Shown piece by piece: positions 52,928 through 61,843 of a stretch of 64,000 nt of DNA. The stretch's first letter is position 1. Each line of letters begins with the position of its first letter. Below the pieces are notes generated by a model. That model ran no database searches. It was not told the origin of the DNA and saw nothing but the letters and a program-made list of their open reading frames with translations. This DNA is from Nostoc sp. UHCC 0302 (GTDB lineage: Bacteria > Cyanobacteriota > Cyanobacteriia > Cyanobacteriales > Nostocaceae). A program made the position numbers and the translations under genes. Location: NCBI RefSeq assembly GCF_038096175.1, contig NZ_CP151099.1, forward strand, positions 4,879,484 to 4,943,483. Reading direction: 5' to 3'.

Positions 52928-53152
52928 CTTTAATTTAACTATATTTAGAAAAACCTAAAGGGACTTGCTTTTTTTAGCCCAGCTAGTCCGCCTTTGTGAG
53001 TTCTCCGCCACTGTATATTCCTGTAGACGTGCTTTGCGCGGCTTCTTGCAGGGTATTAAATGGCGGACAACTTTCATTCGTTTTAGCTCGGTGCAATATG
53101 TGAGAATACTTAGAGATCACTGTAGGATAAATAAAATAAACAAAATAATAAT

Positions 53153-54232
53153 ATGGACAATACAAATCAAAGAAGAGCATTAATTAACGGAGAAATTGGA
53201 CTCTTTCTTAGAGGGTTAATTATTGGTAAAGTCCTGACACTTTTAGTTATTGGCGGACTGCTCTGGTGGTTACTCAAACCGAACTTATTGACTCGTAGCG
53301 GTGTTGGATCTTCCTCTAATCAAAGTTTAAATACTACTTCTGGTGGAAATGCATCAAATTTTCAGACAGTTGCTGATGTTCCAACTAATTCATTTAACTA
53401 TGGTGGTAGTACAGCCTGGGCCCCTATCCGGCAAGTCGTAGACGCTCAAATCCAAAGCGCTCGCCCGGAACTACAGTTGCACTACGTACATCCCGTCAAT
53501 CGCACCCCTGGTTCTAGTGCAGGTATTAAAATGTTGCTTGACGGGCAGTTAGATTTTGCCCAATCTTCCCGTCCCCTCACAGATGAAGAAAAAGCTACTG
53601 CTAGAGAGCGAGGCTTCACGCTTGAGCAACGTCAGGTTGGCATTGATGGAATCGCAGTCATAGTGAACCCATCGCTCAATGTACCCGGTTTAACTATTGA
53701 GCAGTTGCAGCAGATTTATCTGGGGCAGATTACTAATTGGAAACAAGTAGGTGGGCCAAACTTACCCATCACTGCGTTATCTCAAAAACCAGAGGACGCA
53801 GACACAGTAATATTCTCTAACAAGAGCAATTTAAATCAGCAAGCGCTTGGCTCTAATGTAAAGTATGTTTACTCTACTACAGAGGCAGTGCGTCAACTCA
53901 GTAAAATTCCTGGTGGTGTGTATTACGCTTCTGCCCGTGCTGTAGTACCTCAATGTAGTGTGAAGCCTTTGCTACTGGGTCGTAGTTCTAATGAGCTAAT
54001 TTCCCCCTACCGCGAACCTTTGGTGTCACCTGATCAGTGTCCACGTCAGCGCAACCAGTTAAATACTGAAGCTATCAAGAATGGTAGTTATCCGCTGACT
54101 GCTAACTTGTATGTGATTGTTAAGCAGAACAAAGGTCGAGAACAGCAGATTGGCGAAGCCTATACCAAGCTTTTACAGACTGACCAAGGACAAAAAGCAA
54201 TTCAGCAAGCTGGGTTTGTTGGTGTTCGTTAA
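53153..54232 (+). CDS. PstS-family phosphate-type substrate-binding protein, membrane-anchored
   Basis: A 359-residue protein with an N-terminal membrane anchor (about residues 22-42, LTLLVIGGLLWWLL) instead of a cleavable lipoprotein signal. The periplasmic-binding domain carries STAWAPIRQVVDAQI, RTPGSSAGIKMLLDGQLDFAQSSRP and LTIEQLQQIYLGQITNWKQVGG, all typical of PstS-like proteins. No pstCAB genes are adjacent; the upstream neighbour is a membrane Ser/Thr kinase (226 nt away). This suggests a sensory and not a transport role, which is inference. Confidence 0.88.
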   Translation: MDNTNQRRALINGEIGLFLRGLIIGKVLTLLVIGGLLWWLLKPNLLTRSGVGSSSNQSLNTTSGGNASNFQTVADVPTNSFNYGGSTAWAPIRQVVDAQIQSARPELQLHYVHPVNRTPGSSAGIKMLLDGQLDFAQSSRPLTDEEKATARERGFTLEQRQVGIDGIAVIVNPSLNVPGLTIEQLQQIYLGQITNWKQVGGPNLPITALSQKPEDADTVIFSNKSNLNQQALGSNVKYVYSTTEAVRQLSKIPGGVYYASARAVVPQCSVKPLLLGRSSNELISPYREPLVSPDQCPRQRNQLNTEAIKNGSYPLTANLYVIVKQNKGREQQIGEAYTKLLQTDQGQKAIQQAGFVGVR

Positions 54233-54340
54233 GAGTTAGGAGTTAGGAGTTAGGAGTTAAGAATTTAGAGTTATTATTTCTTCTTTGCCCCTCTGCTTAT
54301 CATCTCCCCGACTCCTGACTCGGCACTTTTAACTTAAAAT
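54233..54340. repeat. Heptanucleotide repeat spacer
   Basis: AGTTAGG units repeated three to four times directly follow the PstS-like stop codon. The rest is a short spacer between converging genes. It has no coding potential. Confidence 0.7.
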
Positions 54341-55405
54341 TTACAGACCTCTCCAAATATTAATCCTTTCGTCAAATCCACCGCTGGCAAGTGTTTGTCC
54401 ATCAGGGCTAAAAGCGATCGCACTCACCCAATCTGTATGCCCATTAAGTGTAGTTATTAACTCACCTGTAGATATATTCCACACTTTAATCCCATCTCTG
54501 CCAGCACTAGCCAGGGTTTGTCCATTAGGATTAATAGCTATAGCATTCACCCAATTATTATGTCCTGTAAGGGTGCGGACTAGCTCCCCAGTGTTCATAT
54601 TCCAAAGTTTAATAGTGCGATCGCGGCTAGCACTAATTAATGTTGTCCCATCTGGTGTAAAAGCTACAGCATTAACACCATCAGAATGAGCTACAAATTC
54701 ACGGCTTAATTTACCAGTACTTAAATCCCACAGCTTTATTACACCCTTATTATCACCACTAGCCACTGTCTGACCATCAGGACTAATTGCCAGTGTGTAA
54801 ATTAAGTTATCAAAGCGTACTAGAGTAGCCAATGGGCGCTGCTGTACTAAATCCCACAAGCGAATTCCATCTAAAGCACCACTAACCAGAACTTTACTAT
54901 CAGGAGATACCGCTAAGGACAACACATTACTAGTATGTCCAACGAAAGAGCGGGTAAACTTGCGAGTTCTCAGGCTCCACAGGTTAATTATGTTGTCAGT
55001 ACTACAGCTAGCGAGGGTCTGACCATCTCGTGAAATCACTATAGATTCTACGGCTGTTTTGTGCGCTTTGTTAATATCACCCAACTTTTTGCCTGTTTGC
55101 GGATTCCACAGACGAATCACCCCTTCATTGTCTGCACCACCACTGGCAAGGATTTTGCCATCTGGAGTGAAAGCTAAAGATTTAACAGTTCCTCTATGTC
55201 CTAAGAGGGTATATTGCAGATGAGGACTGGTAAAGCCTTTGGTAGTTTGGGAATTTGGTATTACTCCTGTAGCAGGAGCAGCATGAGCAGCATCAATATA
55301 AAACTTTTTCCAAATAGTTACTGGAAGGGCAACAGTTGCCATAAATGCCAGGATCATATAAAAACGAAGTGCAAAATTACCCCCACTTCTTCCCTGACTG
55401 CTCAC
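54341..55405 (-). CDS. WD40-repeat protein with N-terminal membrane anchor
   Basis: A 354-residue protein. An uncleaved or cleavable hydrophobic segment lies near residues 12-27 (FYMILAFMATVALPVTI). From about 65 onward there are seven WD40 units of the form LxGHxxxVxxxAFSPDGQTLASGxxDxxIxLW, enough for a closed seven-bladed propeller exposed on the far side of the membrane. There is no catalytic domain. Propellers like this serve as protein-binding scaffolds. The gene converges with the PstS-like gene and appears monocistronic. Confidence 0.92.
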   Translation of the reverse strand: MSSQGRSGGNFALRFYMILAFMATVALPVTIWKKFYIDAAHAAPATGVIPNSQTTKGFTSPHLQYTLLGHRGTVKSLAFTPDGKILASGGADNEGVIRLWNPQTGKKLGDINKAHKTAVESIVISRDGQTLASCSTDNIINLWSLRTRKFTRSFVGHTSNVLSLAVSPDSKVLVSGALDGIRLWDLVQQRPLATLVRFDNLIYTLAISPDGQTVASGDNKGVIKLWDLSTGKLSREFVAHSDGVNAVAFTPDGTTLISASRDRTIKLWNMNTGELVRTLTGHNNWVNAIAINPNGQTLASAGRDGIKVWNISTGELITTLNGHTDWVSAIAFSPDGQTLASGGFDERINIWRGL

Positions 55406-55705
55406 TTGTTTTCCTCACTTTTTAAATTGATATAACTTTTGGGAATGGCTGCCCTAGAGGAACACTTCTTGCAAACCCCGAACCACCTACTTGCTCTACC
55501 ATGCCTTCAGTTCTTCTAGCGTCGCAGACGCTGCGCCATGGGTGAGCATAAAGCCCACGCTTTGCCTAGCTTGCTTTGTCTTAAAGGTATGTATAGCCTG
55601 AGTCTGGTTTATCCTAACTAGAGCAGTGTAATTTCTTTGGAGTAAAATCCTCCTATGAAATACTTGCTGTCTCGCCGCTCAAGTGTTGACATTACTCAAC
55701 ATTTC
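55406..55705. other. Intergenic region between WD40 and small membrane protein genes
   Basis: Includes a Nostoc palindromic motif (GCGTCGCAGACGCTGCGCC, about 55520-55540). No gene is visible. The promoter of the WD40 gene should be near 55410-55500. Confidence 0.4.
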
Positions 55706-56002
55706 TTACTTAGGTGGTTTTTTTTTAGAAACACTCAGCATTGGTAAAGCCGGACTAGATGAACGAGGCGGCAAGTAATGTTGCACTACAGGTTCCTCTA
55801 TTATGGGACGACGCTGCTGGATACGCCACAACTTAAAGGCGAGCGTTATCCCTGCTGTTCCCAAACCAAAAACTAACAACGACCAGCTATCATCTAATCC
55901 GCCAATTAGGGCATCTACTATGCCAATCGTAATCAATGCACTGATTACTGGCTCTTTCCGGTAGGCTGACTTCAAAAAACGAGGTAATACAGCATTCATC
56001 AC
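55706..56002 (-). CDS. Small conserved membrane protein, 98 aa
   Basis: A 98-residue protein with two hydrophobic segments (about 18-37 and 40-58), separated by a short acidic loop (GGLDDSW), and a basic, Pro-rich C-terminal tail ending KKKPPK. The topology is probably a hairpin with both ends cytoplasmic. It resembles small cyanobacterial hypothetical proteins; no function can be given. It starts at MMNAVLPRFL. Confidence 0.7.
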   Translation of the reverse strand: MMNAVLPRFLKSAYRKEPVISALITIGIVDALIGGLDDSWSLLVFGLGTAGITLAFKLWRIQQRRPIIEEPVVQHYLPPRSSSPALPMLSVSKKKPPK

Positions 56003-56245
56003 AGCTTGGTTGGTTCCAGTTAACCTTTTGTGTAATTTATCGAGAATACCCCACCCGCAAATTGCCTTTCTAAATTGAAAGCATATTGCATTACAATTTT
56101 ATTCTTGTAGGGGAGGAAGTATAGTCATTAACGCTCTTGTATACAGTAAATGCAAGTCTATTTCAATCCCTAATAAGTATTTAGTTCCTCCCAGTCCTAG
56201 ATTCTACAGTAATAATTTACGGGTAAGTTTAATTAAACTATCTGG

Positions 56246-56310
56246 AGCGAAGTACTTCGCTTTCCATTTCTATAGTCAGAACCAGCTGGATATTCCAGCT
56301 GGTTCTGACT
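56246..56310. other. Two adjacent perfect palindromes, possible structured RNA or terminator
   Basis: AGCGAAGTACTTCGCT (56246-56261) is self-complementary. AGTCAGAACCAGCTGGA (56274-56290) pairs perfectly with 56294-56310 around a 3-nt loop. They lie 0.46 kb downstream of hli on its strand and 0.24 kb upstream of the 98-aa gene. Confidence 0.6.
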
Positions 56311-56404
56311 CTTCTATCTACTAGCTTACAACTTACAGAAACAATGCTGATTAGGGGAGTGGGGGTAGAGACCCGATTAATCACGTCTGTGCAGGCGAAT
56401 GAGG

Positions 56405-56459
56405 GTAGAGACGCGATTATACTCTTACGAGAAGCCACTCTTCGAGCGTCTACGCGTCT
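56405..56459. repeat. 55-nt dispersed repeat, copy 2
   Basis: It differs from the copy at 39626-39680 at one position (GCCACTC for GCCGCTC). It is flanked on both sides by CTGTGCAGGCGA, which forms a direct repeat at about 56389-56400 and 56457-56469. Confidence 0.8.
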
Positions 56460-56769
56460 GTGCAGGCGAGTGGTTAGGTAAGTAAATATTCTTATTCCCT
56501 CCTCTCCCTATTTCCTTTGCCCTTCGGGTGACGCTCCTGCGTCGCTCTAAGCGTTCGCGTTAGCGTCTCGTAGAGAAGCTATGCCGTTGGCGCAGCCTCT
56601 CGTAGAGAAGGTTTTACGCTGCGCTAACGGCAGTCGCTCATGGGGGAAACCCCCTACAGCCCTTCTCCTAAAGGAGACGCTAAAAGCGAACGGGCATCCT
56701 ACGGCAGGCGCTAGCCTCTCCCTTTGGGAGAAGACCGCGCTGTCTCACCTCCTGCCTGTTAACTCAGCA

Positions 56770-56940
56770 CTACTTAAGTCCGAGCCATGATAAGACTCCT
56801 TGATTAGTAACGTATTCAATCACCACCATCAAGGCAAAACCAATCATTGCAGCTCGACCATTCAAGCGCTCAGCATATTCATTAAAGCCAAACTTAGGCT
56901 CTTCTAGCTTAGGTGTAACTGTTGGTTGTGATTGTGTCAT
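56770..56940 (-). CDS. hli: High-light-inducible protein (CAB/ELIP/HLIP superfamily)
   Basis: A 56-residue single-helix protein. The chlorophyll-binding signature is ERLNGRAAMIGFALMVVIEY at about residues 24-43, with Glu and Asn/Arg placed as in Hlip proteins. The helix then runs to about 44 and the protein ends GVLSWLGLK. The start MTQSQ at 56940 is preferred over an in-frame ATG 24 nt earlier because AGAGG lies 11 nt before it. Hlips bind chlorophyll and carotenoid in the thylakoid membrane and protect assembling photosystem II under strong light. Confidence 0.9.
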   Translation of the reverse strand: MTQSQPTVTPKLEEPKFGFNEYAERLNGRAAMIGFALMVVIEYVTNQGVLSWLGLK

Positions 56941-57419
56941 TTTTTGCAAACCTCTTTTAGGCAAACGGGATTTTGATAGTGATTCAGAACTGTGCTAAGT
57001 GTTGAGCTGTTTACAGTGCTTGAATGCCAAGATAGCTTGAGTAATTTAGCAGTCTGTCTAATTTAAATTAATGGCTTAAGACCAATGGTAGATAGGAAGC
57101 ATTGACGCTATAGATCATCTTAGCAACGTCTTTTGCGTCTCACTTTCTCTGTACTTTAGTGCCGACTTAAACTCCTCATTTTTAAGTTGACAGACTAAAC
57201 TCGGAGCTTCTTGGAAAGGAGCTATGCAAACGCTCTCTTAACAAATTGTTATTATTGTTTATATATTGTATGAATCCTGAGCAATAGTCAAGGGCTAGGT
57301 TTGGAGCTACTCAGATGGAATTGCAGAACTTAGGTTAGAGATTAGCTATCCCTAATACGGAAGTAGCTAGTTGAAAATTGGCAGGCTAGAGTTAAATAAA
57401 AAATTATTAGAGGCGGTAC
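56941..57419. other. Divergent intergenic region between hli and ald
   Basis: AT-rich spacer of 479 nt. GAGGCGG at 57410-57416 precedes the ald start by 3 nt and is its likely ribosome binding site. I looked for an NtcA box (GTA-N8-TAC) and found no clear one. No gene is present. Confidence 0.4.
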
Positions 57420-58511
57420 ATGGAAATCGGCGTTCCCAAGGAAACTAAGGATCAAGAGTTTCGCGTAGGGTTGAGTCCTTCTAGTGTTCGGGTGTTACAG
57501 GAAAATGGTCATGCCATCTTCGTCCAGACGCAAGCAGGTACTGGCGCTGGATTCACCGATGACGACTACAGAAGTGCTGGAGCAGAGATTGTACCCACCC
57601 CAGAAGCGGTTTGGAATCGGGAACTAGTTGTAAAAGTCAAAGAACCGCTGGCATCTGAGTATAAATTTTTGCAAAAAGAGCAGATATTATTTACTTATTT
57701 GCATTTAGCAGCCGATCGCAAATTGACCGAACATTTAATTGATTGTGGCACTAGTGCGATCGCTTACGAAACTGTAGAGCTACCCGGAGCCAACAGACTA
57801 CCACTGCTGACACCAATGAGTATTATTGCTGGTCGGCTAGCAGTACAATTTGGGGCTAGGTTCCTCGAACGCCAACAGGGTGGTAAAGGTGTGCTTTTAG
57901 GTGGTGTACCTGGAGTTAAACCAGGGAAAGTCTTAATTCTCGGTGGCGGCGTAGTCGGCACAGAAGCAGCTAAAATTGCTGTGGGTATGGGTGCGATCGT
58001 GCAAATTTTAGATGTGAATGTTGAGCGTTTGTCCTATTTAGAAACCCTATTTGGCTCCAGAGTCGAACTGCTCTATAGCAACTCTGCTCATATCGAAGCT
58101 GCCGTCAAAGAAGCCGATTTACTGATTGGTGCAGTATTAGTGTTAGGGCGTAGAGCGCCAATATTAGTATCCCGCGAATTGGTTAAACAAATGCATCCTG
58201 GTTCTGTAATAGTTGATGTAGCCGTTGACCAAGGCGGTTGCGTAGAAACTTTACATACTACATCACACACAAATCCGGTATACGTTGAAGAGGGTGTGGT
58301 GCATTATGGCGTTCCCAATATGCCAGGGGCAGTACCTTGGACAGCCACCCAAGCACTCAATAACAGTACATTGCCTTACGTCGTTCAATTGGCCAATTTG
58401 GGAATTAAAGCACTAGAAGTTAACCCAGCATTAGCCAAGGGTGTGAATGTGCAGAATCATCGCTTAGTGCATCCTGCCGTCCAAGAGGTGTTTCCTGACT
58501 TGGTGGCTTAG
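57420..58511 (+). CDS. ald: Alanine dehydrogenase
   Basis: A 363-residue NAD-dependent enzyme interconverting L-alanine and pyruvate plus ammonia. The N-terminus MEIGVPKETKDQEFRVGLSP and KVKEPLASEY (substrate Lys) are typical. TYLHLAADRKL carries the catalytic His. The NAD-binding Rossmann motif is LILGGGVVGTEAAKIAVGMGA near 180. Asp in VDVAVDQGG completes the active site. Length matches the family. In diazotrophic cyanobacteria it is linked to alanine use in vegetative cells. It appears monocistronic, with a terminator-like hairpin after it. Confidence 0.95.
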   Translation: MEIGVPKETKDQEFRVGLSPSSVRVLQENGHAIFVQTQAGTGAGFTDDDYRSAGAEIVPTPEAVWNRELVVKVKEPLASEYKFLQKEQILFTYLHLAADRKLTEHLIDCGTSAIAYETVELPGANRLPLLTPMSIIAGRLAVQFGARFLERQQGGKGVLLGGVPGVKPGKVLILGGGVVGTEAAKIAVGMGAIVQILDVNVERLSYLETLFGSRVELLYSNSAHIEAAVKEADLLIGAVLVLGRRAPILVSRELVKQMHPGSVIVDVAVDQGGCVETLHTTSHTNPVYVEEGVVHYGVPNMPGAVPWTATQALNNSTLPYVVQLANLGIKALEVNPALAKGVNVQNHRLVHPAVQEVFPDLVA

Positions 58512-59069
58512 TTAGCAATTCATATCAATCGCAGGTTCAAGAGCCAAAAATAATTACATTACTTAAAAAGGTCTTGTTGTTGGTGTTTATGAGAGAGAAT
58601 CTACATCAACCAAGACTTTTTTTTATGCCAATTTTGACAGCTTGGTTTTTGGTATCTATTACTAATTAACTTAAATTTTAAAAGATTTTTACCTATCTAT
58701 AGGGAGATGTTTTTCTACAAAAATTAGGTCTATTAAAGAAAAATGTACATAAATCTGCCTTTTCATTAAAAATGTTCATCAAGCTTTGGACAAGAGCGAT
58801 CGCAAGAAAACTATTCCTATAATTTAATTTACAATTTAAATTGTCCAAGTCCCTTTTAGGATAATTTAATTTCGCAAATAAGCAAAAATTGATGTCTAAC
58901 ACTACAACTAAATATAATATCTTCTATCCATGCTTAAATATAATGAGAAAAATCAAGTAATAGTTATCTTTCCTCTACAGAGAATTTTTCCCAGACGAGC
59001 GTCCTGTTAAGGCACAATAATAAATTACCCGAAGGGATTGACTTTTTTAATTACGAATTACGAATTATT
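58512..59069. other. 0.56-kb intergenic region between ald and cydB
   Basis: Begins with a terminator candidate; the rest is AT-rich, with one CGATCGC site near 58797 and TTACGAATTACGAATTATT just before cydB. A cydA gene, normally upstream of cydB, is absent. No other gene is seen. Confidence 0.5.
58565..58624 (+). terminator. Candidate terminator of ald
   Basis: AAAAAGGTCTTG (58565-58576) pairs imperfectly with CAAGACTTTTTTTT (58611-58624), with an additional GTTG/CAAC pairing inside and a long T tract. It lies 54 nt after the ald stop. The loop is long, so strength is uncertain. Confidence 0.5.
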
Positions 59070-60083
59070 ATGGAGACGCTCAAGTATTTTCTTCCTCAAA
59101 TATGGTTTGTAATCTTAGCTCTCTTCTTATTCCTTTATGTGATGCTAGATGGGTTTGACTTGGGAGTGGGGATATTATCTCTTACCTCCGACGATGACGA
59201 ACGCCGAAGCATCTTAATGACAAGCTTGAGCAACATTTGGGATGCTAACGAAACCTGGCTAGTTCTCATGGCTGGGGCTTTATTTGGTGCATTTCCTTTG
59301 GCATACAGCACAATTTTGAATGCACTATATATCCCGATTATCGTGATGGTGTTTGGGTTTATCTTTCGAGCTGTGGCCTTTGAGTTTCGTGAACTATCAA
59401 AGCGCAAATTATTTTGGAATTTTGCCTTTGGTGCTGGGAGCTTTGCTGCTGCACTCGGTCAAGGATTCGCGTTGGGTGCGGTGCTAGAAGGGATTGAAGT
59501 TGACAAGCAGGGACATTTCATTGGTACAACTTGGGATTGGTTGAGCATTCCGTCTGTGCTGGTGGCTTTAACTTTAATTCAAGGTTATGTATTGATTGGC
59601 TCCACCTATCTGATTTGGAAAACCACAGGAGAATTACAGGAAACTCACTATAAAACCGCAAAAATTGCTGCGTGGACGACACTAATAGGCGCAATTTTTA
59701 TTACAGTTACAACCCCAATTTTTTATGAAAGTACTAGGTTACGGGTGTTTCAAACCCCTCTAATTTTTATCTTTGCACTCATTCCCTTACTAGGAGTTGT
59801 GCTGGTTTCACAACTTCTAAGTAGTATAAATCGTAGACAAGAACGAGCGCCTTTTATCTGGACTATTCTGTTGTTTGTGCTGTCGTTTATTGGGCTGGGA
59901 TTAATTGTTTTCCCTTATATCATTCCCACTGAAATCACGATTTATGACGCATCTGCTGACCCCAGCTCGCTGGTAATTATGCTTATCTTTATTGGTTTAC
60001 TGATTCCGGTGATGCTGTTCTATAATCTCTATCAGTACATTGTTTTCCGAGGTAAGGTAACAGACGGTCACTATGGAGAATAG
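59070..60083 (+). CDS. cydB: Cytochrome bd quinol oxidase subunit II
   Basis: A 337-residue polytopic membrane protein (eight to nine helices). QIWFVILALFLFLYVMLDGFDLGVG at the start and NIWDANETWLVLMAGALFGAFP are diagnostic of CydB, as is GQGFALGAVLEGI. Subunit II pairs with CydA, which carries all haems, to form the terminal oxidase that reduces oxygen with quinol without pumping protons. cydA is normally the gene just upstream, but here the 0.56 kb before cydB has none. The protein appears complete, so cydA may be elsewhere in the genome. Confidence 0.93.
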   Translation: METLKYFLPQIWFVILALFLFLYVMLDGFDLGVGILSLTSDDDERRSILMTSLSNIWDANETWLVLMAGALFGAFPLAYSTILNALYIPIIVMVFGFIFRAVAFEFRELSKRKLFWNFAFGAGSFAAALGQGFALGAVLEGIEVDKQGHFIGTTWDWLSIPSVLVALTLIQGYVLIGSTYLIWKTTGELQETHYKTAKIAAWTTLIGAIFITVTTPIFYESTRLRVFQTPLIFIFALIPLLGVVLVSQLLSSINRRQERAPFIWTILLFVLSFIGLGLIVFPYIIPTEITIYDASADPSSLVIMLIFIGLLIPVMLFYNLYQYIVFRGKVTDGHYGE

Positions 60084-60145
60084 ATAACAATTCTGTTGAG
60101 TGATCACATTTAATCAATTTTTGTATCATAGAAGCGATCGCCTTT

Positions 60146-60304
60146 TCAAGCTAACAATTCGTCTACTGCTACATTAAACATCCCTGTTTTTTCTACCAGT
60201 TGCTCGTCCACCCACTCCATTCCCTCTGGAGGATTTGCCATGAAGTCTTCTAAAGAATGGATTTCGGGGACGAATACAACATCATTGTGTTTAGAAACTA
60301 ACAT
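60146..60304 (-). pseudogene. Uma2-family nuclease remnant, N-terminal 52 codons
   Basis: The frame reads MLVSKHNDVVFVPEI, then a short spacer and ANPPEGMEWVDEQLVEKTG, which is the conserved N-terminus of cyanobacterial Uma2-type (PD-(D/E)XK) endonucleases. It stops after MFNVAVDELLA, far short of the normal length of about 190 residues, and lacks the catalytic core. It is a degraded remnant or the product of a deletion. Confidence 0.6.
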
Positions 60305-60396
60305 CGCTATTCTCTATTTTGCTTAATTACGCATAATAATTGATATTTTAGACTTCCTAGAAAATCAAACGACAAAATATATCTGCTTGCATACAG

Positions 60397-60723
60397 GTTC
60401 TGGCTAGTTTGCGGTTTGAAAAAGATTTGATTAGACAGATGTTTCAAGAGGAAATTATGCAAGAATCCGTGATTTACCAAGACATTCTGCAACAGAGATT
60501 GCAACAGTGAGAAGAACGATAAAAGAAACAGGAAGCTTTAGCATTGATTGTACGTCCTTTGACACGGCGGTTTGGTGCAATTGAACCGGAGGTAGAACAG
60601 CAGATTCGCACATTATCTATCACTTAGCTTGAGGAGTTAGCTGAGGCGCTGTTAGACTTCAACAGCCAAAGCAATTTAGTTAATTACTTAGTGAATATCT
60701 ACTCAACTCAATCCAACCTATAA
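60397..60723 (+). pseudogene. Rpn/DUF4351-type nuclease C-terminal remnant with three in-frame stops
   Basis: One frame reads FEKDLIRQMFQEEIMQESVI, then LALIVRPLTRRFGAIEPEVE and LEELAEALLDF, which match the C-terminal DUF4351 region of cyanobacterial Rpn/transposase-like nucleases. It is interrupted by TGA, TAA and TAG at sites where CGA, CAA and CAG would be expected, each a single C-to-T change. The N-terminal nuclease domain is missing. It borders the Uma2 remnant, so both appear to decay in the same intergenic space. Confidence 0.65.
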
Positions 60724-60823
60724 AATTAAGAAGCTGTATCCAAGCGATCGCTCCACCTAACCCGACTCAACTACAATAGAGATAGACTTTGTTGAGATTT
60801 GTATAGTTAGGGGTTAAGCTGTC

Positions 60824-61843
60824 ATGGCTCCCGCCGTTTTAATTGAAAATCTGCAAAAACGCTACGGCACAGTGGTCGCCGTCAAGGACGTCTCCTTTGA
60901 GATAGAACCAGGAGAAATCTTTGGTTTACTCGGCCCCAATGGTGCTGGCAAAACCACAACTCTGCGTGCCTTGTGTACTCTCACCACACCGGATGCTGGG
61001 AAAATCGAGGTATCTGGCATCTCTGTGTTAGATAACCCCAAACTAGCAAGACAACGGCTAGGCTATGTGGCTCAGGAAGTTGCTATAGATAAGGTGCTGA
61101 CTGGACGAGAACTACTGCAATTGCAAGCAGCACTCTATCATCTTCCAAGGGCAGCAGCAAAACAACGTATTGAGACAGTATTAGATTTACTTGGTTTGCA
61201 GGAATACGCCAATAAAAAAACCGGAACTTACTCTGGCGGTTTACGCAAGCGTCTCGACTTGGCTGCTGGTTTGCTCCACGCACCGGATGTGCTGGTATTG
61301 GATGAGCCAACCGTAGGTCTTGACATAGAAAGCCGTTTCGTGGTGTGGGATTTCTTACGCCAGTTGCGGGCATCTGGAACAACAGTACTGATTACCAGCC
61401 ATTATTTAGAAGAAATTGACGCCTTGGCTAATCGCGTGGCAATTATTGATCGCGGCGTTGTGATTGCGGCTGGCACACCTTCACAGTTGAAAGATCAAGT
61501 CGGGGGCGATCGCATCACGTTGCGAATTCAAGAGTTTTCCCCAATTGAAGAAGCCGAAAAAGCCAAAAATCTCTTAAAAGCGTTGCCATTTGTGCAAGAA
61601 GCAATCATTAACAGCGCTCAAGGTAATTCTCTAAATTTGGTAGTAACACCTCAAAATGATGCTCTGATTACGATACAGCAAGCCTTAAAGGGCGCTGATT
61701 TACCAATTTTTGGCATTGCCCAATCTCGCCCCAGTCTAGATGATGTTTACCTCGCCGCCACAGGACGCACCTTATTAGATGCAGAACTGGCAGCAGTTGC
61801 CACTCGCGATCCCAAAGCTGAGAAAAAGCAGAATATGAGATAG
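60824..61843 (+). CDS. ABC transporter ATP-binding protein (ABC-2/DrrA type)
   Basis: A 339-residue ATPase. Walker A is GPNGAGKTTT at residues 37-46, the signature is YSGGLRKRLDLA, Walker B is VLVLDEPTVGLD, and the switch His is in ITSHYLEEI. The C-terminal extension of about 90 residues (ITLRIQEFSP onward, ending DVYLAATGR) is typical of DrrA/NodI-type exporters. A permease gene follows after 234 nt on the same strand, completing an exporter. The substrate (drug, lipid or polysaccharide) is not predictable. Confidence 0.93.
   Translation: MAPAVLIENLQKRYGTVVAVKDVSFEIEPGEIFGLLGPNGAGKTTTLRALCTLTTPDAGKIEVSGISVLDNPKLARQRLGYVAQEVAIDKVLTGRELLQLQAALYHLPRAAAKQRIETVLDLLGLQEYANKKTGTYSGGLRKRLDLAAGLLHAPDVLVLDEPTVGLDIESRFVVWDFLRQLRASGTTVLITSHYLEEIDALANRVAIIDRGVVIAAGTPSQLKDQVGGDRITLRIQEFSPIEEAEKAKNLLKALPFVQEAIINSAQGNSLNLVVTPQNDALITIQQALKGADLPIFGIAQSRPSLDDVYLAATGRTLLDAELAAVATRDPKAEKKQNMR

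Larger units (their letters stand above)
56003..56769. other. 0.77-kb intergenic region with strong palindromes and repeats
   Basis: Contains a 16-bp palindrome (56246-56261), a hairpin with 17-bp arms (56274-56310), copy 2 of the 55-nt repeat (56405-56459), and a dense block of GTAGAGAAG, CGCTAACG and AAAGGAGACGC repeats (56520-56740). No gene is credible; the short frames across it run through repeats. Confidence 0.65.

Noticed and set aside
56581-56790. Possible 69-aa plus-strand gene
   Set aside because: Made of dispersed repeats and overlapping the 3' end of hli on the other strand.
56941-57419. NtcA binding site upstream of ald
   Set aside because: I found no GTA-N8-TAC with a suitably spaced -10 box.
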